Below the pieces are notes generated by a model. It was not told the origin of the DNA. It worked only from the letters and a program-made list of their open reading frames with translations, and did no database searches. This document shows, in pieces, positions 1 to 8,537 of a DNA stretch of 64,000 nt. The stretch comes from DLAJ01 sp964655525 (GTDB taxonomy: Bacteria; Bacillota; Clostridia; Lachnospirales; Lachnospiraceae): the NCBI GenBank assembly GCA_964655525.1, contig CAZZNE010000001.1, positions 62,001 through 126,000 of the forward strand, read 5' to 3'. The position numbers and the translations under genes were made by a program. Position 1 is the first letter of the stretch. Every line of letters starts with the position of its first letter.

Positions 1-681
1 ATCGTCAGAACGAAGGACTTAAAGAAGTGGGAGCGCCTTGAGAACTTAAAGACCTTAAATTCCCCGCAGCAGAGGAACGTTGTGCTGCATCCGGAATTTG
101 TAAACGGAAAATATGCGTTCTACACGAGACCGATGGATGATTTCATTGACACCGGTTCCGGCGGCGGCGTCGGCTTCGGTTTATGCGATGACATTACCCA
201 TGCGGTCATTGACGAGGAGATCATCACGAGCAAACGGAAATATCACACGATCACGGAGGCAAAGAACGGTGCGGGCGCCGTACCGATCAAAACGCCGAAG
301 GGCTGGATCCATATTGCGCACGGCGTACGTAATACGGCGGCGGGCTTACGCTATGTCATCTATGCGTTTGCAACGGACTTAAACGATCCATCGAAGGTCA
401 TTGCGGAGCCGTCGGGCCTACTGATCGGTCCGCACGGAAAAGAGCGCGTCGGCGATGTCAGCAACGTCGTGTTCACGAACGGCGCGATCGCAAAGGACAA
501 CGGGGATGTGTATCTTTACTATGCGTCCAGCGATACGAGGATGCATGTGGCGACAACGACGATCGAACGGCTCATGGATTATGTGTTTAACACGCCGGAG
601 GATCCGGGACGTTCCGTAGAGTGCGTGGCGCAGCGCTGCGAGCTGATCAGAAAGAATTTGGAATTTTTAAGTAAATCATAA
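1..681 (+). CDS. GH130 glycoside phosphorylase, 4-O-beta-D-mannosyl-D-glucose phosphorylase type (5'-truncated by window)
   Basis: The reading frame is open from base 1 to the TAA at 679-681, so the N-terminal part lies outside the window. About 226 residues are visible. The motifs NGAGAVPIKT, HIAHGVRNTAAGLRY and ERVGDVSNVVF match subfamily GH130_1 enzymes, which split mannosyl-glucose with phosphate into mannose-1-phosphate and glucose (family knowledge). There is no sign of secretion in the visible part, and the family is cytoplasmic. A hairpin with a T-run follows directly, so this is probably the last gene of an upstream operon. It fits the mannan locus that starts with the GH26 enzyme downstream. 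A mannan-oligosaccharide GH130 of another subfamily is encoded near 20.7 kb, and the two usually work in series. The family call is firm; the exact substrate is inferred. Confidence 0.88.
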   Translation: MVRTKDLKKWERLENLKTLNSPQQRNVVLHPEFVNGKYAFYTRPMDDFIDTGSGGGVGFGLCDDITHAVIDEEIITSKRKYHTITEAKNGAGAVPIKTPKGWIHIAHGVRNTAAGLRYVIYAFATDLNDPSKVIAEPSGLLIGPHGKERVGDVSNVVFTNGAIAKDNGDVYLYYASSDTRMHVATTTIERLMDYVFNTPEDPGRSVECVAQRCELIRKNLEFLSKS

Positions 682-712
682 CGATCTGATATGGCTTTTG
701 ATCGGGACAGAC

Positions 713-741
713 AAAAAGAGCTTCCGCAGGAGGCTCTTTTT
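713..741 (+). terminator. Intrinsic terminator after the GH130 gene
   Basis: AAAAAGAGCTTCC, loop GCA, then GGAGGCTCTTTTT forms a 13-bp stem with one G-U pair and ends in a T-run. It lies 32 bases after the phosphorylase stop codon. The A-run on the left arm means it could also work on the minus strand. Confidence 0.85.
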
Positions 742-1195
742 GCTGTCATGGCCGATATTTTGTAAGCGTGGTTCGGTAAAGGTAAAAGAGTACAAAAGAA
801 CATAAGGCGCGCTTTTCCGTGAGGGAAATCTGGAAACATTCTCCATAAATGAATTGTCAATAGCAATTTAAGTAAAAAATGAAGGGCATATTTTATGTAT
901 TTTTTACAAATCGACAGAAAAAAAACATAAATACTTGTAAAGTTGCATAGGAAAGAGTAGTATAGTAACGGTAAGAGGCTATCATTTTGCATATTTTTAT
1001 GTTCACTTTTTTGGAAAAAGCATATTGCCGTAAAAAATGAGATTCATGAGAGATACTTAAATTAACCTAACAAGAACGGATGAATTAGCTAACAATGGCA
1101 AAGAAATTAGTTAATGAATGAGCCCGGACAAACTAATGACCAAAGCGGGTTTAACTAAAATATAGCTTATATTACTTAAATAATAGGTAACGGAA
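742..1195. other. 454-base gene-free region upstream of the GH26 gene
   Basis: No coding frame here looks real. The stretch is AT-rich, especially 840-1060 and 1150-1190. It must hold the promoter of the GH26 gene, but I see no well-spaced TTGACA/TATAAT pair. TATATT at 1168-1173 is a possible -10 with no recognisable -35. A set of phased short repeats covers 1060-1160 and is listed separately. Confidence 0.5.
1060..1160. promoter_or_regulatory. Five CTAA-core direct repeats at exact 22-bp period (putative activator sites)
   Basis: Cores lie at 1067, 1089, 1111, 1133 and 1155, each exactly 22 bases apart: ATTAACCTAACAAG, AATTAGCTAACAAT, AATTAGTTAATGAA, ACAAACTAATGACC and TTTAACTAAAAT. A 22-bp period puts all copies on one helix face. 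The last copy ends just before a possible -10 element for the GH26 gene that lacks a good -35, which fits an activator-dependent promoter. Assignment to a regulator is inference; the LacI-family protein at 19.6 kb would normally prefer a palindrome. Confidence 0.4.
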
Positions 1196-2740
1196 ATGAA
1201 GAAGAAAACAGCAGTGTTAATGATCGCTTGTGTGCTGACGGCGGCGATTGCCGGCTGCGGCGCAGGGAAATCGGGTACAGACGGACAGGGACAAGATGGC
1301 ACAGCATCGGGACAGGAACAGGACGAAAACGTTCCTGTACAACGAGCAGTCGTCGGTGAGTATGAGGCGGAGGACGGAAGTTTTACGGGCAATGTCAGAG
1401 CCGGCAGCCACGTGGAAGGGTATTCGGGCGAAGGCTATGCGGAAGGGTTTGAAAACGACGGCGATGTCTGCACGATCACCGTACATATTGAGACGGACGG
1501 ATTTTATGATTTAGCATTTACGCATGCACAGCTTGGCGGATATAAAGAAAATAAAGTATCGCTTGACGGCGCTGAGATTGGCTACATCGCAAGCGAGACG
1601 GCCGATTTCGCGACAACAGAGTTGGAACGCATCTATATGGAAGCTGGTGATCATGAGATCGGCGTGATCAAATACTGGGGATATATTGCATTGGATAAAT
1701 TAACGGTATACGAAAGTCCGGAGCTGGGCGAGGCGTTTTATCAGGTATCGGCAAAACTGGTCAACGAGAATGCGGATGACTGCGCAAAGCGGCTGATGAG
1801 CTATCTCTGTGATAATTACGGGACGAATGTTCTGACAGGGCAATATTGCGATACGGGACTTTATGGTAAGGAGACGGCATGTATTTGGAAAGAAACGGGT
1901 AAATTTCCGGCGGTCGTCGGTCTGGATATGATGGGATATACGCCGACCTTCGTGGCGAACGGCAGCGAGGGAAGATCAGTCGAGTATGCCAAGCAGGCGT
2001 GGGAGGAAGGCGCAATCGTAACAATGTGCTGGCATTGGAGCGCACCGGCGGAATATGTCACAGGCACATGGTATAGCGCATTTTACAAAGAGCATACAAA
2101 CATCGATCTGGATGCGATCATGAACGGAGAAGATGAAGCGGGTATGGAAGCGCTGCTCTCAGACATGGATGCCATCGCAAGGGAGCTGAAGGAACTGCAG
2201 GAGGCGGGCGTGCCGATTTTGTGGAGGCCGCTTCATGAAGCGAGCGGCGGATGGTTTTGGTGGGGCGACTGTGAAGCGGAATCCAATATTGCACTATACC
2301 GCCTTATGTATGACAAATTTACGAATGAATATGGATTGAACAATCTCATCTGGGTGTGGAACGGGCAGGACGCCGACTGGTATCCGGGTGATGATGTGGT
2401 CGATATTGTCGGCATTGATATTTATGCCGGAGAACATCAATACAGCTCGCAGATTGCGACGTTCCTTGAAGTAAACCGTTATGCGGGCGGCAAAAAACTG
2501 GTAGTTCTTTCTGAGAACGGAACGATCCCGGATCCTGATCTCCTGATCAGAGACGGCGCTATGTGGGGGTTTTATGCAACGTGGGGCGGCGATTTCGTGG
2601 CAGCTCCGGGAGGAGTCAACAAGTATGCAGAGACCTACACAGAGGCGGATATTTTGAAACGGGTATATGAGCATGAGCATATGATCACGCTTGACGAAGT
2701 CCCCGATCTGACAACCTACCCGATCAGGGAGGATGCATAG
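1196..2740 (+). CDS. Surface lipoprotein endo-beta-1,4-mannanase, GH26 with N-terminal CBM35-like module
   Basis: A 514-residue enzyme that should cut beta-mannan outside the cell. Residues 1-20 are a lipoprotein signal ending in a lipobox with Cys21, followed by a Gly/Gln/Asp linker to about residue 50. Residues 54-172 (beginning YEAEDG) look like a CBM35/CBM6 beta-sandwich. The GH26 barrel covers about 178-500, with acid/base Glu348 in WRPLHE and nucleophile Glu440 in LSENG. The WHW and WFWWG motifs typical of the family's substrate cleft are present. The ATG at 1196 has only a weak ribosome binding site (AGGTAACGGA). It is followed after 3 bases by a DUF624 gene. Mannanase is the most common GH26 activity; a beta-1,3-xylanase or lichenase activity is less likely given the GH130 genes. 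Confidence 0.88.
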   Translation: MKKKTAVLMIACVLTAAIAGCGAGKSGTDGQGQDGTASGQEQDENVPVQRAVVGEYEAEDGSFTGNVRAGSHVEGYSGEGYAEGFENDGDVCTITVHIETDGFYDLAFTHAQLGGYKENKVSLDGAEIGYIASETADFATTELERIYMEAGDHEIGVIKYWGYIALDKLTVYESPELGEAFYQVSAKLVNENADDCAKRLMSYLCDNYGTNVLTGQYCDTGLYGKETACIWKETGKFPAVVGLDMMGYTPTFVANGSEGRSVEYAKQAWEEGAIVTMCWHWSAPAEYVTGTWYSAFYKEHTNIDLDAIMNGEDEAGMEALLSDMDAIARELKELQEAGVPILWRPLHEASGGWFWWGDCEAESNIALYRLMYDKFTNEYGLNNLIWVWNGQDADWYPGDDVVDIVGIDIYAGEHQYSSQIATFLEVNRYAGGKKLVVLSENGTIPDPDLLIRDGAMWGFYATWGGDFVAAPGGVNKYAETYTEADILKRVYEHEHMITLDEVPDLTTYPIREDA

Positions 2741-2743
2741 CGG

Positions 2744-3457
2744 ATGAGGGATAAAACAAATCGCGATCCCAAAAGGGAAAAGACACGGGAGACGGACGGG
2801 AATGAAAAGAAGCCCGAACGAAAAATACTCGGCTCGGAAGGCGAATTGATCTATGTTATGACGAAGATCGGACAGGTTATCATCCTGAATCTTCTGTGGC
2901 TGGTATCCTGTATCCCGATCATTACGATCGGTACGGCGACAACGTCCCTGTACTACGCAATGATGAAAAATATCCGCAGAAACCGGAGTTATCCGACTAC
3001 GGAATATATTGCTTCTTTTAAACGGACATTTTTGAGTGGCAGCATTTTGACAGCAGCGCTGGCGGTATGGCTTTTTGTATTATATCATCTCCGGCTGATC
3101 GCATTGGATCAGGGAACGGAGACGGGCGCTTTCCTAAGCCGCATTTATATCACGATCATGGTTGTAACGGCGGGCATTGCGGTGTATCTGTTTCCAGTGC
3201 TGTCGAGGTTTACGATGAAGCTATCCTCCATGGTGAAGCTGGCGTTTGTCATGGCGGTGCGGTATATCGGTTTTACGATAGTGATGCTTGGGGGAACGGG
3301 ACTGCTTGCGTGGCTGATTTTTCGTTATCTGCCCATGGCGACGATTCTTTTTTTGCCGGGGATGTGGTGTTATGTATGCACCTTCATGATAGAGCGGGCG
3401 CTGCGAAGGTACATGCCGAAGCCTGACGGGAATGAGGATGCATGGTATTACGAATAA
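2744..3457 (+). CDS. DUF624 (YesL-like) membrane protein
   Basis: 237 residues. A charged, Lys/Arg/Glu-rich tail of about 35 residues is followed by four to five hydrophobic segments, starting with IGQVIILNLLWLVSCIPIIT and the motif TTSLYYAMMK. The LLWLVSCIPIITIG-TTS signature is the DUF624/YesL family, commonly found beside CUT1 sugar transporters in Bacillota; its molecular role is unknown. The start follows GGGAGG with 11-base spacing and lies 3 bases after the GH26 stop, so the two are co-transcribed. A homologue is encoded at 18.9 kb after the second binding protein, which suggests one DUF624 protein per transporter. A stack of hairpins follows the stop codon. Confidence 0.85.
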   Translation: MRDKTNRDPKREKTRETDGNEKKPERKILGSEGELIYVMTKIGQVIILNLLWLVSCIPIITIGTATTSLYYAMMKNIRRNRSYPTTEYIASFKRTFLSGSILTAALAVWLFVLYHLRLIALDQGTETGAFLSRIYITIMVVTAGIAVYLFPVLSRFTMKLSSMVKLAFVMAVRYIGFTIVMLGGTGLLAWLIFRYLPMATILFLPGMWCYVCTFMIERALRRYMPKPDGNEDAWYYE

Positions 3458-3458
3458 A

Positions 3459-3618
3459 AAAGAATGGCGCTTTGCGCCATTCTTTCGAAGAATCTGCTTC
3501 GCAGATTCTTCCGGATGAGAATTCCGGATGAGAAAATTCCTATAAGTTAAAAAAGAACGCAACAAAGAAGAGCTCTTCTTTGTTTAGTATCAAGTAATCT
3601 ATGATTACTTGATACTAA
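3459..3618. repeat. Array of four consecutive perfect hairpins (intergenic palindrome family A, copy 1)
   Basis: Hairpin 1, 3459-3485, has AAAGAATGGCGC arms with loop TTT. Hairpin 2, 3487-3511, has GAAGAATCTGC arms with loop TTC. Hairpin 3, 3561-3584, is a loopless palindrome with arm AACAAAGAAGAG. Hairpin 4, 3584-3618, has 16-bp arms beginning TTAGTATCAAG with loop TAT. Hairpins 1 and 2 recur in the same order at 22993, 42507 and 56608. The spacer GAGAAAATTCCTATA (3531-3545) is shared with the copy at 56.6 kb. Hairpin 1 could end the GH26-DUF624 transcript; four in a row is more than a terminator needs. Confidence 0.75.
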
Positions 3619-3684
3619 AGGGATGAACGGAATGAACATTTTCATATATGATTTTTGCAGGTGATAGAAAGGCTGGGTATCGAG

Positions 3685-6600
3685 ATGAGACAGGGGAAAA
3701 CAAAAAAGAAATGGATGGCGGCGGTATTGACGGTGGCAGAGCTTTTTAGCGTTGTGCAGCTTGCGGCGCTCAATGTCCGCGCGGAGTCTCTGATGTCACA
3801 GGAGGAATGCAGGGAAATCGTCAGCACTTATTCTGTGACCGATTCCGTTCCGGGCTACAGTGAGTATCTGGAAGCGCACGCTGGAGCAGCGCGCCCGCAG
3901 CGCGAGATCGCGGTGGATGCAGGGGACTATATCTGCTACATGGAAAACGATGCGGAGCTGGCGCCGGAAATTTATACCGACTATGAGGGGATGAACGGCG
4001 ATGCGCTCCTGACAACGGAGAACGCCTATGTAGAATACAAGGTGGATGTGCCGGAGACAGGGATTTACGAGCTTTCCTTGGAGTATTATCCCGTAGAAGG
4101 TAAGAATTCCGAGATTCAGAGAAGCTTCTTTGTGGACGGAGAACTTCCTTATGGGGAGCTTTCCCTTGTTGAATTTTCCCGTGTGTGGTCAACCGATGTG
4201 GCACAGGCAAGCTTTGCGGACGGTATCTATGATGTAGAGTGGAACCGGGATGTGCAGGGCAATGACATGAAGCCGACTTCCGTGGAGATTCCTGAGTGGA
4301 CAACGGCAAAGCTTTATGATAACAACGGTTACATTACGGAGCCGTTATCGCTTTACCTTGAGCAGGGCGTACATACGATCACGATCAATTCGCAGAGAGA
4401 GCCGATGCTCTTACGCAGGCTGATCTTATCTAACAGCGAACCGGTCAGAAGCTACGCTGAGGTGAAGGCGGCGTGGGATGCGCAGGGTGCGCAGCCGACA
4501 AGCGGACAGAATATCATGATCCAGGCGGAGAACGCTTCAAAGACGTCCTCCCAGATGCTTTATCCGAAGCAGGATCAGTCTTCTCCGGCAGTTTCGCCGA
4601 GCAGCGCAAAGGCGCTTCTTAACAACAGCATCGGCGGTGAGAGCTGGAGCGATGCGGGACAGTGGATCGAGTGGGAATTCTCGGTGCCGGAGTCAGGTTA
4701 TTATGAAATTTCCATGTTTGATAAACAGAGCTTCATGCGCGGAATTTATGTGTCGCGTAAAATTTCCATTGACGGCGTAGTGCCGTTTGAAGAAATGTCA
4801 GATTACGGATTTACCTATTCCTCCAGTTGGCGCATGGATACGCTTGAGGATGCGGATGGGAATCCTTATCAGTTCTATTTGGAGGCGGGCAGGCACACGC
4901 TCCGCATGGAGGTTGTGCTTGGCGAGTTTTCCGGTGTCATTGCCGAGGTTCAGGACTGTGTATCCCAATTGAATGCCATTTACAGAAAGCTGATCCGTAT
5001 TACGGGTGTGAGCCCGGACACTTACCGCGATTATCAGATTGCCGCGTCCCTGCCGGGATTGGTGGATGAGATGACGGTCGTGCGCGACCAGTTAAACGAG
5101 GCGATCACCGCGCTGCGTGCGGCGGCGGGAGGCTCCTCTGATAAAGAAACGGTATTGATCACAATGCGCGACCAGCTTGATTATCTGATCAAGGATGAGG
5201 AGCGTTTCGTAAAAGTTGTTGGTACTTATAAGACGAATGTCAGGGCGTGCGGTAACTGGATCACACAGGTCATTAGCCAGCCGCTGCAGCTTGACCGGAT
5301 TTTCGTCCGTTCCTCGGATGTGGCGAATAAGGTTTCTTCCAATTCGTTTTGGGATAAGCTCGTATACGAGATTAAAAGATTGTTCTATTCCTTTGTGATT
5401 GATTATAACTCCCTCGGCGCAACGGGAGATGACAGTGCTGATAACAGAACGATCACACTTTGGATTGGAACGGGACGTGATCAGGCGAATGTTATCCGCG
5501 CCCTGATCGACGAGTCCTTTACGAGCAGGACGGGCATTAACGTGAACGTGCAGCTTGTTGATATGAATACGCTGCTGCGTGCCGAGCTTGCGGGGGAGGG
5601 CCCGGATGTGGCGATACAGGTTGCCAACACGAACGGTATTGCCGGAGCGGTCTTAAATACAGGTAACGATACCCCTGTCAATTACGGACTGAGAAATGCC
5701 GTGCTTGACCTGACGCAGTTTTCGGATTTTAATGAGGTGGCGGCGCGGTTTTATCCGAGTGCGTTGACGGCGTTTACCTTTGACGGCGCGACCTATGCGC
5801 TGCCTGAGACGCAGACATTCCCTGTGATGTTCTATCGCAAAGATATTTTGGCGGAGCTTGGCATGGAGATTCCGGAGACATGGGACGATGTAAAGGTGAT
5901 CATGTCCGTGCTCGCAAAGAATCAGATGGAGTTCGGCATGCTGCCGTCCGAGCAGATCTTCGCGATGCTTCTTTATCAGAACGGAGGAGAGTATTACAAC
6001 GAGGGCGGTATTTCCTCAGCACTCGATTCGGATATTGCAGTTAATACGTTCAAAGAGTACTGCGAATATTACACGGATTACGGACTGGATAAGACGACGA
6101 GCGTGGAAGAACGCTTCCGTACCGGTGAGTGTCCGATCATTATTGCGGATTACACGGTATACAACAACCTGGAGGTGTCCGCGCCGGATATTGCGGGATT
6201 GTGGGATTTCACGATCGTACCGGGAACCGTACAGGCAGACGGCACAGTCGATCATTCTGTCGGATGTACGGGACTCGCGAGTCTGATCATGGCGGACACG
6301 AAAGAGCCGGATGCATGCTGGGAGTTCTTAAAGTGGTGGACTTCCGCTGATGTGCAGGCGCTGTTCGACCGCGAGATGGAGTCCTTGATGGGTTCTGCGG
6401 CGCGAGTTGCGACGGCAAATCAGGAGGCATTCGGGCGTATGCCTTGGAAAGTAGATACCTATGAGGCATTGGCGGAAGCCTTCACATGGGTGAAAGGAAT
6501 TCCACAGGTACCGGGCGGTTATTATTCCTGGCGTAACGTTAATAACGCGTTCTACACGGTGACGACGGATACCGATACGGCATCGCCTCGCGAGGAGCTG

Positions 6601-6696
6601 ATGGATAAGGTACTCTACATTAACGATGAGATTACCTATAAGCGAAAAGAATTTAATCTGATCACACTGGAAGACTTAGAGGGGGAGGGAAATTAA
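3685..6696 (+). CDS. Sugar ABC transporter solute-binding protein fused to N-terminal carbohydrate-binding modules
   Basis: About 1003 residues, more than twice the usual length for a family 1 binding protein. I start at ATG 3685, where a basic stretch and hydrophobic segment make a signal peptide; TTG 3655 and GTG 3661 are upstream options. Residues about 45-250 and 270-420 look like beta-sandwich modules, the second opening MIQAENA as in CBM6/35. A helical stretch covers about 425-560. The binding-protein fold spans about 565-990, with TITLWIGTG and YALPETQTFPVMFYRKDIL. There is no lipobox cysteine, so how it is held at the surface is unclear. The stop codon abuts the ATG of the first permease. 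It should present mannan oligosaccharides to permeases 6697 and 7627. Confidence 0.82.
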   Translation: MRQGKTKKKWMAAVLTVAELFSVVQLAALNVRAESLMSQEECREIVSTYSVTDSVPGYSEYLEAHAGAARPQREIAVDAGDYICYMENDAELAPEIYTDYEGMNGDALLTTENAYVEYKVDVPETGIYELSLEYYPVEGKNSEIQRSFFVDGELPYGELSLVEFSRVWSTDVAQASFADGIYDVEWNRDVQGNDMKPTSVEIPEWTTAKLYDNNGYITEPLSLYLEQGVHTITINSQREPMLLRRLILSNSEPVRSYAEVKAAWDAQGAQPTSGQNIMIQAENASKTSSQMLYPKQDQSSPAVSPSSAKALLNNSIGGESWSDAGQWIEWEFSVPESGYYEISMFDKQSFMRGIYVSRKISIDGVVPFEEMSDYGFTYSSSWRMDTLEDADGNPYQFYLEAGRHTLRMEVVLGEFSGVIAEVQDCVSQLNAIYRKLIRITGVSPDTYRDYQIAASLPGLVDEMTVVRDQLNEAITALRAAAGGSSDKETVLITMRDQLDYLIKDEERFVKVVGTYKTNVRACGNWITQVISQPLQLDRIFVRSSDVANKVSSNSFWDKLVYEIKRLFYSFVIDYNSLGATGDDSADNRTITLWIGTGRDQANVIRALIDESFTSRTGINVNVQLVDMNTLLRAELAGEGPDVAIQVANTNGIAGAVLNTGNDTPVNYGLRNAVLDLTQFSDFNEVAARFYPSALTAFTFDGATYALPETQTFPVMFYRKDILAELGMEIPETWDDVKVIMSVLAKNQMEFGMLPSEQIFAMLLYQNGGEYYNEGGISSALDSDIAVNTFKEYCEYYTDYGLDKTTSVEERFRTGECPIIIADYTVYNNLEVSAPDIAGLWDFTIVPGTVQADGTVDHSVGCTGLASLIMADTKEPDACWEFLKWWTSADVQALFDREMESLMGSAARVATANQEAFGRMPWKVDTYEALAEAFTWVKGIPQVPGGYYSWRNVNNAFYTVTTDTDTASPREELMDKVLYINDEITYKRKEFNLITLEDLEGEGN

Positions 6697-7626
6697 ATGG
6701 CATCAAAGGAAGCTTTGGAAGTAGCCAGAAAACAAGGAACGCTTGGCTACCGAATTAAGAAAAACAAATCCTGCTATATCATGATGGCGCCGTATTTCAT
6801 CCTGTTCTTCCTGTTCACGGTGCTGCCGGTGCTTATATCGATCGCATTGAGCTTCACGTACTTCAACATGCTGGAGTGGCCGACATTCAACGGCTGGAAC
6901 AATTATGTGAAGCTGCTGCTGGAGGATGATATTTTCCTTGTGTCCCTGAAGAATACGCTGATCTTCGCGGTGGTAACGGGACCGGTCAGTTATTTCCTCT
7001 GCCTCATGTTCGCGTGGATCATCAACGAGTTTTCGAGTAAAGTCAGGACGTTGCTTACCTTGATCTTTTATGCGCCGTCCATCTGCGGTAACGCATATAT
7101 GGTATGGCAGCTCATTTTATCGAGCGACAGATACGGATACTTGAACGGTATTCTCATCAAGCTCGGCATTATCAATGAACAAAAGCTGTGGATGCAGGAT
7201 GCAAAGTTTATCTTGCCCTGTCTGATCGTCGTACAGCTCTGGCTCTCGCTTGGTACCGGTTTCCTTTCGTTCATCGCCGGTCTGCAGACTGTCGATAAGA
7301 GCCTGTATGAGGCGGCGGCATTGGACGGTGTCAAGAACCGCTGGCAGGAGCTCTGGTATGTGACGCTCCCGTCCATGCGACCGCAGTTGATGTTCGGTGC
7401 GGTTATGCAGATCACACAGTCGTTTGCTGTTGCGGATATTTCCATTCAGTTGGCCGGAAACCCATCCGTCAACTACGCGGGCGCGACGGTCGTCACGCAC
7501 TTGTTGGATTACGGTTCTACCCGATTTGATATGGGTTATGCCTCCGCGATCGCAACCGTGCTCTTCCTGCTAATGGTCGGCACGAACAAGCTTGTACAAA
7601 AATTGTTGAGAAGGGTGGGAGAGTAA
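6697..7626 (+). CDS. CUT1-type sugar ABC transporter permease (MalF-like), pair A
   Basis: 309 residues with six hydrophobic segments after a basic N-terminus. The cytoplasmic EAA loop that docks the ATPase is visible as SLYEAAALDGVKNRWQELWYVTLPSM (about residues 205-230). The ATG is directly adjacent to the stop of the large binding protein, so translation is probably coupled. With the next gene it forms the membrane channel of the first transporter. No ATPase gene lies in the window; CUT1 systems of Bacillota commonly share an MsmX-like ATPase encoded elsewhere. Confidence 0.92.
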   Translation: MASKEALEVARKQGTLGYRIKKNKSCYIMMAPYFILFFLFTVLPVLISIALSFTYFNMLEWPTFNGWNNYVKLLLEDDIFLVSLKNTLIFAVVTGPVSYFLCLMFAWIINEFSSKVRTLLTLIFYAPSICGNAYMVWQLILSSDRYGYLNGILIKLGIINEQKLWMQDAKFILPCLIVVQLWLSLGTGFLSFIAGLQTVDKSLYEAAALDGVKNRWQELWYVTLPSMRPQLMFGAVMQITQSFAVADISIQLAGNPSVNYAGATVVTHLLDYGSTRFDMGYASAIATVLFLLMVGTNKLVQKLLRRVGE

Positions 7627-8523
7627 GTGGCAAAGACAGCGACAAAGACGAAAAAGAAATATCGTTTTTTTAAGCCAAGGGAAAAGAAGCTGAACCGTTC
7701 CCTCGCGGGTAACGGTATCCTGTTCTTTATCATGGGCATCTGCGGTGTATTCATGGCGCTGCCGCTTGTCATGATCATTAACAACTGCTTAAAACCCTTG
7801 GACGAATTATTCCAGTATCCGCCGAAGATATTTGTGCGGAACCCAACGCTTGAGAACTTTACCGATCTGTTTACGGTCATGAGCGATTCGTGGGTACCGT
7901 TCTCACGATACATATTAAATACGATCATCATTACGGGCGCAGGAACCGTTCTGCATGTCATCTTTGCATCCCTCGCGGCATATCCGCTTGCAAAGCATGA
8001 GTTTCCGGGAAAGAGCCTTCTGTTTAATATGGTCGTGCTCTCGATGATGTTCTCTTGGACGGTTACACAGATCCCGAACTATATGATCATCAGCTGGCTC
8101 GGCATCAACAATAATTATCTGGCGCTGATCCTGCCGGCGTGTCAGTATGGTATGGGACTTTACCTGATGAAGCAGTTCATGGAACAGCTTCCGACATCGC
8201 TGATGGAGTCGGCAAGACTTGACGGCGCAAGCGAGTATCAGGTATTTTGGAAGATTGTCATGCCGAACGTAAAGCCTGCGTGGCTGACACTGGCAATTTT
8301 CCAGTTCCAGCAGATGTGGGGCAACACCGGTTCGATGTTTTTACGTGACGAGCAGTTAAAGCCGATGCAGTTTGCCTTACAGCAGATTGCAGCCGGAGGT
8401 ACGGCGAGAGCCGGAGCTTCTGCGGCGGTTACTTTTGTTATTGCGGCGGTGCCGATCATCTTCTTCCTTGCATGCCAGAGTAACGTGTTAGAGACGATGA
8501 CGACATCCGGTATGAAGGATTGA
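7627..8523 (+). CDS. CUT1-type sugar ABC transporter permease (MalG-like), pair A
   Basis: 298 residues beginning at GTG 7627, right after the TAA of the previous permease (taagtg) and behind a GGTGGGAGAG ribosome binding site. Six hydrophobic segments and an EAA loop, SLMESARLDGASEYQVFWKIVMP, place it in the MalG group. It pairs with the permease at 6697. Its stop lies 14 bases before the start of the NHL-repeat gene, keeping all of these in one operon. Confidence 0.92.
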   Translation: MAKTATKTKKKYRFFKPREKKLNRSLAGNGILFFIMGICGVFMALPLVMIINNCLKPLDELFQYPPKIFVRNPTLENFTDLFTVMSDSWVPFSRYILNTIIITGAGTVLHVIFASLAAYPLAKHEFPGKSLLFNMVVLSMMFSWTVTQIPNYMIISWLGINNNYLALILPACQYGMGLYLMKQFMEQLPTSLMESARLDGASEYQVFWKIVMPNVKPAWLTLAIFQFQQMWGNTGSMFLRDEQLKPMQFALQQIAAGGTARAGASAAVTFVIAAVPIIFFLACQSNVLETMTTSGMKD

Positions 8524-8537
8524 TGGGAGGGAGCGCT

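Noticed and set aside
579..992. 137-residue minus-strand frame covering the end of the GH130 gene and the following gap
   Set aside because: It runs antisense through a clear coding region and a terminator; no ribosome binding site was seen.
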